From: Buddleja alternifolia
Lineage: Eukaryota; Streptophyta; Magnoliopsida; Lamiales; Scrophulariaceae
Assembly (NCBI GenBank): GCA_019426215.1
Contig: CM033399.1
Coordinates: 23,073,022-23,137,021 of the forward strand
DNA: 64,000 nucleotides
Direction: 5' to 3'
Made by a program: the position numbers and the translations under genes. Positions 22,085-32,714 of the stretch are shown here, piece by piece. Positions within the stretch are counted from its first letter, which is position 1; each line of letters begins with the position of its first letter. The notes beneath the pieces were generated by a model. The model did no database searches, was not told the origin of the DNA, and saw only the letters and a program-made list of their open reading frames with translations.

Positions 22085-24229
22085 CATTGTTGCTTGGGTC
22101 CTTCAACATTAGTAGTGTTGTTAGTTTGAATTAGAACTTTAGGAACCCATATTTGCCTAGTCTTCTTTGTAGGAATACTTGCCTTCTTAGGTTTCACATT
22201 GTGTTGTGTGTGCTTTTTGGGTGTATAGTAATATCCTCGATTATAATAGTAATCGTAATCATAGTCATAATCATAATCATTATAGTAGTGATAATATGAT
22301 CTAGACCGTTGTGGATATTGATGCTGGTATTTCCTGGGCACTGGCTTAGGGTGCACTTTTGGTGCTTGACGTTTAGCGCTTGATTCACAGTGGTTAGATT
22401 TATCCTTAGCCTTTTGAGCGTTTGGATGAACCCGTCTTTGTGAATCGTTTGCCTTTGCCTTTCCCTTGCCTGAGTCAGCTTTGGCCTTCTCATTTGGCCT
22501 CGTATCATGGTGGCTTGGTTTAACATGTGTTTGACTTTGTGAACTTTCTTCAACAAAGAAAACACCCTTTCTTTTGTTGTTTTTTATTTGGTTGTTTACC
22601 GAAATTATTGCATCCTAAACCGGTCTTTTCACCAAATAACCTAGTTACCTTAGTCACATTGTCTAGCTTTCTTGATTCTTTAGACAATGATGATATGAGT
22701 TGTTCTGATTTAACAAGTCTATCAATCAACTCAGCTTCTCTCTTGATTATTATATCAAGATCTCTTTTCAACTGGATTATTTCACTCCCAAGCGATTGGT
22801 TTTTCTCAATGCATTGTTGTTGGATTCGCAATTCTGCTTTGAGCGTTACTTTATAACTTGTGAGCGATGAGATGATATCAAAGTGATTTTTGTATAATTC
22901 GGAGGCATCTTGACAATCATTGTAATATTCATTGACTTTGTCAAGTAATTCTTCATAAGAGAGAGGAAGAGATAATTCAGTATTTAGCTCAGGGGATGCT
23001 TCATCATCTCTGGCCATGAGACAGATAAGTGCCGATTCATCCACTGGTTCATCATCATCACTACTTTCCTCTGAAGACTCCAAATCTTTAGGGGCGGACG
23101 CTGGTTCTGATTCCTCTAGCAAACCTTGTTGGCGAAGGTTGCGCCTGAATTTACCTTGAGGGCTTGCATACATTTGGATAAGAGCAATTTACCTGGTAGT
23201 GCCCTGGTTTCCTGCAATTATAACAAAGATTAGTCTTCATCTTTTGTTCATTTGTTAACCTTGCATTGTGTGGTTTTGAGACCACTGGCACTGAGAGATT
23301 TTTAGCAGACGCTTGGTACTGAACATGTGCTTGGGGTGTAGGAACAGAATACTGAGGCGCTTGAAACTGTTGATGTATTGGAGCAGGCGCCTGATATGAA
23401 CTTTGTCATTGATTGCCGGAGCCTTTTCCTTTCTTTTCATATCTCAAAAACTTCCTGAATCTATTCAGTAGAGCTAACTCCCCTTCCTCGCTAATATCTG
23501 AAACCTTTCCCTTATTACCTGATTTACCCTTGATTGATGCTACGAGCGCTCCAGACTCAATTACCGGAGTACTCACAACATCACTGGCTAAATTCAACTC
23601 AAACTCAAATGCCTTGAGTTCTGAAAAGGCATCTTCTAGAGTTAGAAGATCCAACATATTTGATTCTCTCATAGCTGCTGTCTTCATCAAGAATCTACTG
23701 GTAGACTTCTGAAAATTTTAACGACCATCTCTCTGTTTTGTAAGTCCATTCCCAACGATGTAAGTTCTGTAACGAGAACTGTGAATCTTATGTCCAATTG
23801 TTCTAGTGTCTCGTTAGGTAACATCTTAAAACTGTTGAACTTTTCTTTAGCAATGGAGAGTTTATTTTCCTTGATCTGAGCTGAGCCACCATCGATTATG
23901 GACAACGTATCCCAAATTTCTTTAGTAGTATTACATGATTTGACTTTGTTGAATAAATTGTCATTATCACCAATAGCCGTGTATAGAGCGTTACGACCAA
24001 CATTATCCAAATTTGCTCTTCGACGCTCATCAGTGGACCATTCCTGTTTAGGCTTCTCAACATAGCCATCTGGAGTTTCTTCCATGGTAATAACCTTCAG
24101 AATTTGTATTGGCCCATCTGAAATAATATCTCACATTTCGTCATCACATGAGAAAAGGTATGTAAAAGATTTGACCTTCCATGAGTAATAGTTTGACTCA
24201 GTCAACTTAGGAACTTTAAAAAATGCCAT
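22066..24229 (-). pseudogene. SIRE-type gag, element B2, broken
   Basis: ATG at 24229 opens MAFFKVPKLTESNYYSWKVK, the Gag N-terminal domain that packs the RNA genome. A TGA at codon 33 (24131-24133) replaces the Cys seen in B4. A frameshift near 23690 (SLPVDS) and a stop near 23408 are shared with B4. The zinc knuckle CYNCRKPGHYQ is at 23184-23225; a deletion of about 20 bp just after it is private to B2. A coiled-coil-like region (about 22600-22900) and a Tyr/Asp-rich stretch (DYDYDYDYDYYYN, about 22245-22300) lead to the stop at 22066. Confidence 0.83.
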
Positions 24230-24312
24230 AAATAAAATTTTAAAGCAACTAGATTTGAAAAGGATCTAAACAAGCTTTTACACTTGGAAATTTTAAAATT
24301 TCAACTTCAACT

Positions 24313-24324
24313 GCTCTGATACCA
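24313..24324 (-). other. Primer binding site, tRNA-Met, element B2
   Basis: TGGTATCAGAGC on the minus strand, an exact match to the plant initiator tRNA-Met consensus, five bases inside the 5' LTR edge. Confidence 0.88.
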
Positions 24325-24329
24325 CTTGT

Positions 24330-25728
24330 TGGTCCCAAGTGACATATGAAAGGGTCTAGAAGGGGGGGTTGAATAGACTCTGAAGTCTTCTTTGACTTCA
24401 AAAAGATTCGTATTAAAATTGTTTTGGACACTTGAAAGGTAGACGTTTGACTAAGCGTTTACTTGAAATATAGACGCTTCGGCTGAGCGTCTAATGAAGA
24501 CTATTTTTAGAAAGTTAACTTGGACTTTAATATTTGAATACTTTAACCAAATAGGTTTAAGCGTTCAGTTCTTTGATCAGTGTCAGCACAGCGGAATGAT
24601 TTTGGAGTCTTCCTTTTCGAAAGCTTTAGCATCACAGAAAGTATTTTAGTTGCTTAGCGTTTGATTGTGTTTTACTTAATCAATTTATGCAATGATATGA
24701 TAATAATAAAATTGACTGTAAAGTAAATAACACAATAATTGTAAGGTTCGTTGGATTGTGTAATCCTAACTACGTCCTTCTTCTCCTTGAACACTTGGAG
24801 GCAATCCACTAAAATAATTCTTAAAGAATCACACAGAATCTTCTACAAATTAGGGAGAGATGGATGTCGATGACTTGAGCTCCTTGATCACATAGATTTC
24901 TGATCCAAATCACTTCAATCCCCTTGCTTCTTTCACCCAGAAATAATGCAAGTATCCAACTTCGACTTCACGCGAATCGCGAGGCTTGGATGGGGTTTTT
25001 CTAAACGGTTTGTTTGATTTTGATGAAGTTCAAACAACTGGAAATATCTCAATAGTAATGTAGGTTTCTTCGAAAAGAATGTTTGAGTTATTGGTTGACT
25101 GTCTCAGGAATTGAAAAAAAGCAAAGAGAATGTTTTCTTGAATATTCTGGCTTTTCTGAGAGTTTAAGGAATGAGACTTCAATGCAACAACAATTTGGCT
25201 TGGAATTGATCATTTTTTTTTGGCTTGTTGTAGAAGTCCTATTTATAGGCATTCTAAGAAAAAGTGTCTGTTTGACACATGCACAGGTGCGTGTCTCTCA
25301 CTTCCGCGAGTGAACAACTTTTGTTCTTTTTCCTGAAAATCTGCTGCTCAATAGTTGGTGCTACTGTCTGTGAATAGTTGACAGTCCAATAGGGTGGCTT
25401 CTCCGTACGTCCGAAAGAGCTTATCACATTTAATGCTCTTATCAGCATTTAATGCATTTGAATTAAATGCCCGTTGGCACTTAATGCACTGAGAATATTT
25501 GCATTAAACTCCGTCTGGACTTAGAAAATAATTTAGGTGAAATCAGTCATTGATAGACGCTCATTCATTTTTGAATTACTTTTGCCCTATAAGTGACACT
25601 TGGTATAGCTGGTCATTTAGACACTTGGAATCTTCATCTTCATTCAGACTTCAGGGGCTTGAGTCTTCAAACTTAACTACTGATATGCTCAATCAAAAAT
25701 TATCAGACGCTCAGTCTAAGAGTACTTA
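24330..25728 (-). repeat. 5' LTR of element B2, truncated by B1
   Basis: Starts TGGTCCCAAG beside the primer site and follows the left LTR closely to TAAGAGTACTTA at 25728, where B1 begins in the opposite direction. The outer 150 bp or so of the LTR are missing. Confidence 0.88.
25240..25247 (-). promoter_or_regulatory. TATA box, 5' LTR of B2
   Basis: TATAAATA on the minus strand within CCTATAAATAGGAC; the same box lies in B1 (plus strand), B3 and B4. Confidence 0.6.
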
Positions 25729-27179
25729 TGTTAGGAAATTTCATGTTAGATGTTTTGATGATGTCATACATTATTGTTTAATTGTTTGAAAGTTTGTAAT
25801 TGTTATTTAGGCTTGTAATTTTTATCTTTGTAGATTTTGGACTAAGTATTAGATATTGAATCGCTAATAGAATTCTAGATGAGTCTATTAGAGAAGAAGT
25901 TGAAGATCAGCGTCTGAAGTCAACCAGAGATGAAGATTTGTTTCTTATCATCCGTCAAACGCTAAAGGACCTCTTTTTAGGATTTATGGATCAAGCACTC
26001 AAAGCACTTAAGCGACCGATGTCAGATTCACCTGAAATAAATCTTCAAGTCATGAAGGACTTAAATGCAATCATTCAAGGAACATTTATTTCCAACGGGA
26101 AATAAATTCAAAATGCATTAAATGCTTGATAAGAGCATTAAATGTGATAAGATACTGTGACTTGTGGACAAGCCACCTTTTTGACTAGACTGTCAGAACT
26201 TTAGAACTTATAGTTGCTCTCATCCAATCGGTGCCAGCAGATTTTCTGGTATGTCAGGTTTTAGGTAGAATCACGCGCCGCGTGAGAGGCACGCTCCCAC
26301 ATGTGTCCAATGGACAGATCCCAATAATTTCCTATAAATACCCTACCTTTAGCAAACCCAAAAATAGACACGGTACATAATATTACAAGAGAAAATTACG
26401 TACATGCACAAGAAAAACTTGCTTAGAAAAAGCTCAGAAACTCCATAGCTAAAATTCCTTCAAGCTTTTATCTACATTCCAGACAGTCACAAATATCTCA
26501 AACCTCTTCCAAAGAAGAAACCTAAATTTCTATTGAGATATTCCAAGTTGTTTGATCTTTCCAAAAATAAACAAAACCTTGTGACAAACCTTCAACCTTT
26601 CATCTGAGTGGGAAAGTTGTTGAAACCCCTTTTCAAGCAGTATTTCTGAGTGAGAGAAGCTTGTAGAAGATGATCTTCATTGGTGCTGAAATCTGTGTGA
26701 TCAAGGAGCCCGAGATCTTTTTCATCCTTTACTATCTTGTAGAAGATTCTGTGTGATTCTTTGATAATCATCCTAGTAAATTCCTCCAAGTGAAAAAGGA
26801 GAAGAAAGATGTAACTGGGATTACATCACCCAGTGAACCTTATATATCTTGTGTCATTTATATTTTATTGTCTTATTTTCATATTACATCATTCATTCTG
26901 AAAAAGACAAGTAAAATTGCAAAGCGATTAATTAACCAATTGAACGCTAAAAATCATTTCCTCTATGCTAACCCTGATTAAGCGATCTAAGCATTACCCT
27001 ACTTTGGTAAATTGCTAAAATCACTAAGTCTAAGTTATCTTTATTGAATGCCTTAACCAAGCGCTCAGCTTTCTAAGCGTTCAAATCTTTAAAAGTGATA
27101 CGGATTTTTGAAGTCGAAAAAGACTTCAGGGTCTATTCAACCCCCCTTTCTAGACCCTTTCGTATGCCACTTGGAACCA
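25729..27179 (+). repeat. 5' LTR of element B1
   Basis: TGTTAGGAAA to CTTGGAACCA, 1451 bp. A TATA box is at 26333-26340. Near the right end it carries CAACCCCCC and CTTTCGTATGCCACTTGG, as in the other B LTRs. Confidence 0.85.
26333..26340 (+). promoter_or_regulatory. TATA box, LTR of B1
   Basis: TATAAATA in TTTCCTATAAATACCC, matching the position of the box in the other family B LTRs. Confidence 0.6.
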
Positions 27180-27184
27180 CCAAG

Positions 27185-27198
27185 TGGTATCGGAGCGG
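27185..27198 (+). other. Primer binding site, tRNA-Met, element B1
   Basis: TGGTATCGGAGCGG, one base from the tRNA-Met consensus over the first 12 positions, five bases after the LTR. Confidence 0.82.
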
Positions 27199-27292
27199 TT
27201 GAAGTAGAAACCTAAGCGTTTCCGAGCGTAACTGCTTGTTTAGATCCATTTTTTTAAAACCTAATCGCTTGTATTTTTTTTAACATATCATT

Positions 27293-28614
27293 ATGGCTTT
27301 TAACAAAATGCCTAAGTTAGTAGAATCAAACTATGATTCTTGGAAACTTAGAGCATTCGCTTATTTATGCTGTTGCGATAATGAAATGTGTGATGTGATT
27401 ACAGATGGCCCCATTCAGATTATGAAAGTTGTAACTCGATCCCCTGGAGCAACCGAGGCCACTCCAGATGGTTATGTCGAGAAACCTAAGTTAGAATGGA
27501 CGCCTGATGATCGGAAAAGATCAAATCTAAATAATGTTGGACGAAGTGCTCTTTACTCAGCGTTAGGAGACAATGATGCATTGTTTAACAAGATCAAGCA
27601 ATGTAAGACTTCCAAAGAAATATGGGATAAGTTAGCTATAGTGTGTGAAGGATCGGCACAAATGAAGGAGAACAAGCTCTCCATAGCCATGCAAAGATTC
27701 GAGCATTTCAAAATGCAGCCCAATGAGACACTAGAACAATTGGATGCAAGATTTACTTTGCTCATTACCGAGTTAGCGTCACTAGATAAGGAATTGACCA
27801 ACAAGGAAATGGTCAATAAGATTTTCAGAAGTCTTCCAAGTAAATACTTGATTAAGACTGTTGCTATGAGAGAATCACAGACCTTGGAGACTCTTACTCC
27901 AGAACATGTGTTTTCAGAGTTAAAGGCATTTGAATTCGAATTGGGTGAAGTCAGCGACACATCGACTGAATTAGGAGCTTTAATCGCTACTACCAAAAGT
28001 AAGGGTAAAGCAGTTAGTGAGGTTAAATCAACGGAATCAAATGAACAAAAGGAAATGGCTTTATTGGTCAAGAAATTCAAGAAATTTCTAAGATATGAAA
28101 AGAGAAATCCTATTAGACAAACTTCATTTCAAACTCCTCCCCCAACACCAGCGCCTCAGTATCAAGCGTCAGTATATTCTACACCTCAATCATTAGCGTC
28201 AGTTCCTTACCAAGCACCTACAACTCCTACTTAGAATCTCTCAGTGCCAGTAGTTTCAAAGCGATTATCCACTGAACAGAAAATGAAAACTAATTTGTGT
28301 TATAATTGCAGGAAACCAGGGTACTACCAGGTAAATTGCCCTTATCCAAATGTGTCTATGCCCACAAGGCAAGACTATGCGGATAGAAACCAATTCAGGA
28401 GCAAGCTTCGCAAACAGGGTTTCCTAGCGAAATCTGAAACATTCTCCGCACCTGAAGAGGATTTGGAATCATCAGATGAAAGCAGTGATGATGAGCCTAC
28501 AAGCGACTCAGCATTGATTTGTCTCATGGCAAGAGATGATGAAGCGTCTGACGAATCGCTACCAGAGGTAACCAATGAATTATCTCATCCTCTTTCTTAT
28601 GATGAATTACTTGA
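27293..28614 (+). pseudogene. SIRE-type gag, element B1, 3' truncated
   Basis: ATG at 27293 opens MAFNKMPKLVESNYDSWKLR. The frame is open for 313 codons, the best-kept gag core here, to a TAG at 28232-28234 (CAG in relatives), then continues in frame 28244-28614. The knuckle at 28298-28339 reads CYNCRKPGYYQVNC: Tyr replaces the zinc-binding His found in B2, B3 and B4, a C-to-T change. An acidic Ser-rich stretch follows, and the gene ends at the junction with family D DNA; codons after that to 28699 are not gag. Confidence 0.82.
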
Positions 28615-29320
28615 CTTTGATACTCGAGTGATTAAATCCTTAGGAGTGTCTCTACACTTAATGCCCCAAAACTATCTAGTTTGGGAGTCATTGGTCTAAA
28701 ACTTGTTACATGGGTGTCATAGAAAGCCTAATGGAATAAAACATTGCACATGATCTAGCCTTAATGAAGTTTAATGGAAATTCCATATGAATTGAATGTT
28801 GAATATTTGAGATAATGAAATTTAAATGGCTATGAGATTTTCTATAATTCTTGTGCCTTGTGTTTGATCAAAAGTTGATAGATATGGGATTAATGTCCAA
28901 AATTTGGTAAGGATGCCTCTCAACTATAATACCCTAGATTTATTTTTCACTATACCCTAGGGAGTCGTTTCAAGTATTGGTGTCACATGAGCAAAAGTAG
29001 TTGATATGTATATATATTTGTGAAATTTAAAAGGATGATTTTATGCCATTCAATCTTGTTGATCATATTGAGATGTGTTGATTCGGTTGGGATTGAAAAT
29101 TTGCTAGATTTTGTGGGTATATCTTATGCAAACCCTCACGAGACTATAACTCGTCCTTTGAGTTAACTCAAAGGTTTAAAGGCTTGTTGCACCCGCTAAG
29201 TGCAATCGTTTACTCCACGAAAGTGAGTTAGTTAGTTGTTTTGTTTTCTCCCATTGAATGATGTTGGTCTTGCCTTATAGCTCTTATTGCTCGAGGTCGA
29301 GCAATTGATAAGTTTGGGGG
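28615..29320 (+). other. 3' internal region of a Ty3/gypsy-like element (D1)
   Basis: Non-coding sequence leading to a polypurine tract and LTR. About 600 bp of it (28617-29217) recur at 35139-35735. It contains CAAACCCTCACGAGACTATA and stretches free of coding sense. The rest of the D1 internal region is missing; B1 gag abuts it directly. Confidence 0.6.
29286..29320 (+). other. Perfect inverted repeat and polypurine tract of D1
   Basis: ATTGCTCGA-GG-TCGAGCAAT at 29286-29305 is a perfect 9-bp inverted repeat, followed by AGTTTGGGGG at 29311-29320 directly before the LTR start TGTTGATAAG. The G-run primes plus-strand synthesis. Confidence 0.7.
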
Positions 29321-31246
29321 TGTTGATAAGAGGTGTTTTTACGTGTTTTTAAGACCGTAATTCTTATGATTTGGATTCACTTATTGCTTAAATCATGTCA
29401 CATTTGCATTTAATAGGTGTGTTAAGTGAATACAGGTAATAAATGAGAATACATGAAGAAAAGGGAAGAAAAACGATGTACAAAACAAGTTCAAGCATGT
29501 TTTTCAACACCTAGGCGGTTTATGCATCTCCTACCACATTCGAGCGATAATTCCGTACATTTTGAGACCGACTTAGACAAAGTTTCCTTCTACAAAGTTT
29601 TATATGTATGTCTTAGCTTCAAATGGGAAATTGAAACATCCAAATCGGAGGTCTATAGAGATAATTGTGAAGAAAATACGATTGCTGCGCCGAACAGAGA
29701 AGTACATGTGTCAGGATACGCCCCAGCGCCTCCTAGTCATGCCTAGGCATGGATAGTCTGAATGTTACTCCTTTTTAGCCTAAATTCCAGCATTATATGA
29801 TGGTTAAGAATCACTTTTGGCCATAATTCAGCACATGTGTTGAGGGGTTGTCATAAGTGTGTTTCTTGCTAGATTTACTTTATGGGCGCCAAATCAGAAA
29901 CAACCTCCATGTTGAAACATAATTTAGGTATGCTTAGAGACCGAATTGGACAAATTGTCCTTCTGGAACGTTGTATATCTATGTGTTGTCTGAACATGGG
30001 AACTTGAATCATCCAATTTGGAGATCTGTGGAGAAGTTTATGAGAAAACTACTAAGACTGCGCTGGAAAGCAAGAAAATGGCAGCATGCATGTGTTTTGT
30101 TGAAGTTTTCACATGGTTATGCTTGGTGGAATTCTTAAGGGCCGAATGTTCAGCATTTTTTAGCTGGTTGGAATCTTAAAAGCCAAACTTTAAGCATCAC
30201 CTTAGGTGGAATTCATTGGGGAACTTTAATGGGAATTCTTAATGCATACTTTAGTGGAATTTTGGCTATAAAAGGAGGGGGAACCCATACTCTTCATAAT
30301 TCACTATCAATTTCAGATTCTTTGAGGAGAGAGGGGCAGCCCCAAATCTGATTTCTCCACCATTCATCGCCATTCTTCATCACTCTTGGAGAGGAAAACT
30401 AGAGGAAGGAAAAGAGCTTGGGGATTGAAGGCTCAACTTCAAGATCCATCATCATTCACCATTTAGGGAGTTTTTAAGAGCTTTTCATTTCATTTATGTC
30501 TATGAATATTCCTCTTATGTGTTTTATGCTTTCACTTATGAACTAAATTCGTAAGACTAGGGCCATGTAAGGCCAAATTGTGATATATGCTTACAATAGA
30601 TGATTGTTGAGGTTGTTCTTATATTGTTATGTGATGTGAATTGTGTTTTTGTCTATCTTGCATATACTTGATCACTATATGTTAGAATCTTATGCTTAGG
30701 TTAATATTTCGGGAGAAAATTGACTTAAGGTGCAAGAAATTCACATCATGACCCGCAACTAATGAGGAATTGCCCTAGACATAGGTAAAGATTCCCGGGT
30801 GAAGTCGTTCAATTCAAATCGAGTGAACTCTAGTACATTAATGCATGTTTAGTGGTTAGATTTCCGGATAGGGATATTTGGGAAATCACGATCTAAGTAG
30901 AGGAGTTTATACGCGAGACATCGGTTATTCTCTACCTTAGGAGTTTTCACCATAACAATATAAGTGTAATCCTTCAACAAGAACCTTTATAAGTATATTT
31001 GATCAATTTGAACCTAGCATGTGCCTTAGTCTCCCTTTATAATTGGTTTTAAATCACTTGCTCATCTTTGTTCTTGTTCTTTACAAATTTTATTTGAATT
31101 TATTCTTACTTTGTTTATTCACTTCATTACAAATCTTAAACTAGAATTCAAGTCCTTGTGGTTCGACAATCCGGACTTACCGTCCATTTATTACTACACA
31201 CGACTAATGCATTTGCTATCATAGCACGTTAGCTTTTAGCGTGTCA
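29321..31246 (+). repeat. LTR of Ty3/gypsy-like element D1
   Basis: TGTTGATAAG to AGCGTGTCA, about 1926 bp. A TATAAAAGG box is at 30267-30275. The end phrase with CCTTGTGGTTCGACAATCCG recurs inverted in D2. The frame at 29453-29746 is inside this LTR and is not taken as a gene. Confidence 0.75.
30266..30275 (+). promoter_or_regulatory. TATA box, LTR D1
   Basis: CTATAAAAGG, a strong TATA-box match; D2 has TATAAAAG on the minus strand at 32307-32314. Confidence 0.6.
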
Positions 31247-31368
31247 ATGCACGACTAATAAGAGAAACAAAAGAAATATAAGGCTAAGCGAAAAACTAAA
31301 AATTATGGAAACATAAAATAAAATCAAAAACTAAAACAAAGAAGTCCCCGAAAACAGTGCTAAAAACT
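31247..31368 (-). other. Spacer with decayed primer site of element D2
   Basis: 122 bp between two opposite LTRs. On the minus strand the D2 LTR end is followed at about 31345-31362 by TAGCACTGTTTTCGGGGA, a decayed form of TGGCGCCGTTGCCGGGGA, the primer site used by Tat/Athila gypsy elements. Little else of the D2 internal region remains. Confidence 0.55.
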
Positions 31369-32329
31369 TGACACACTAAATCCTAACGTGCTTGGTAGCA
31401 AGTATACTTGTCGTGTGTAGTGATAGATGGATAAAAAGTTCGGGTTGTCGAACCACAAGGACTGAAATTCTAGTTTATGATTTTCGATAAAAGAAAAGAC
31501 ACTTAAAGTAAAGCGCAAACAATTGATCAAACAAACGAAGAATGAAAAAGGAAACGAACTATGGATTAAAACTCACGTATGATAAAATGACTAAGGCACA
31601 TGCTACAACCGAATCTACTCGTCAATATATATGAGTTACTTCTCGAATTACTAGACTCCTATTGCTTTGGTGGAAATTCTTTAATTAACTATTACTCGAT
31701 GTCTCGGCTCATAATAATCTTATGATTAATTGACGGTTCTCTAAATATGTCTATTCGAGAATCTAACCAAAAATCACGCATTTACGTTTTAGAATTTCCC
31801 CACATAAATCCGGCTAACATCACCCGGGAATCTCTACTTATCTCTAGGGGCAATACCTCATTTGTTTCGGATGATGTGTTATTTCCCTTGAACCCTAACC
31901 TATCTTCTCTCGAATGAATAGATTAGCCAAGATTGCAAGCATATGATTGGAATAACAGCATAAAATTAACACACAAAGCAATAGAAGAATTAATACGAAA
32001 AATCATTTCATATATATTGACTCATAAATTTGGCCTCCACATGGCCCTAGTTTTACAAAATTAGCTCATCATCAATAGCTCAAGAATATCTAGAACAATC
32101 ATATACATAGTTATGAACATAAAAATACAATGAAAGAAAGTAAAACTCCCTAAGACTTGGTTGATGATGAATCCTTACTTGGAACTTCAAGCTCTAACTC
32201 AATTCCCCTTCTTCTCCTTCAAAGAGTGATGAGAAGTTGGCTCAAATCTCAGAAAATGGTCTCCAAACTCCAAAATTCGAACCCCAAACAATGTGCTGAA
32301 GTTTGGCTTTTATAAAATTCAAAGATGAT

Positions 32330-32565
32330 TACGGACGCGCCTAGGCGCGGTTGAATCGACGCCTTGGCACCGTCTACGTGTTGTACATATCTTGGGGCAA
32401 AAGTTTAATGGCGCCCAGGAGTGGTTATGCCGGCACTCGAGCACGAGGGGAACGGCGCCCAGGCGTGGGGACACTGGCACCTAAGTGCAGTCGGCAGGGA
32501 CAAATTTTCTTTCCTCTCAACTGGCGCCTGGGCTTGACTCGTGTGGCGCCTGGGCGCCAGTAGCA
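32330..32565. repeat. Cluster of GGCGCC-type palindromes
   Basis: Inside D2: CGCCTAGGCGC, then several TGGCGCC(C/T)(A/G)GG blocks spaced about 30-50 bp. It is far richer in G+C than its surroundings. The frame 32351-32563 is a by-product of this composition, not a gene. Confidence 0.65.
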
Positions 32566-32714
32566 GGCTTGGATTTGTGTTCTACGTTGTCTTTCGCCCT
32601 TTCTTCGTTTGCATCCTTTTAAGACTTGAAATCACTTAACACACGGATTAAACGCAAATGTGGCTAGATTTAGGCGATAAATGAATCTAAAATATAAACA
32701 CAACGGGCTTAAAA

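Larger units (their letters stand above)
12086..25728 (-). mobile_element. SIRE-type (Sirevirus) copia element B2, with long additional ORF
   Basis: Both LTRs are present, the right (5') one cut short by element B1. Reading leftward: 5' LTR, tRNA-Met site, gag, pol, an additional ORF of about 1400 codons, polypurine tract, 3' LTR. Copia gene order, a large Gag with one zinc knuckle, an ORF after pol and the CATCATCAAAAAGGGG tract before the 3' LTR together fit the Sirevirus (SIRE/Maximus) group. It is nearly the same as B4 at 51907-64000 and shares many of its disabling mutations. The left flank is element A DNA, into which it inserted. Confidence 0.88.
25729..28614 (+). mobile_element. SIRE-type element B1, 5' part only
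   Basis: A complete 5' LTR, primer site and most of gag, in the opposite orientation to B2. It starts exactly at TGTTAGG in the B2 5' LTR, so it inserted there. After GAATTACTTGAC it breaks into Ty3/gypsy-like sequence. Its LTR and gag are more divergent from B2, B3 and B4 than those are from each other, so it is a different subfamily. Confidence 0.83.

Noticed and set aside
24313..24324. tRNA gene fragments
   Set aside because: The tRNA-Met matches are only 12-14 bases beside LTRs and are primer sites; no cloverleaf can be formed.
28615..28699. Last 28 codons of the B1 gag frame
   Set aside because: They read through the junction into family D non-coding DNA, which recurs at 35139 without gag.
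29453..29746. 97-codon plus-strand frame
   Set aside because: It lies wholly inside the D1 LTR, has no family features, and nothing like it is open in D2.
32351..32563. 70-codon Arg/Gly-rich frame
   Set aside because: It is produced by the GGCGCC repeats in D2 and has no protein-like pattern.
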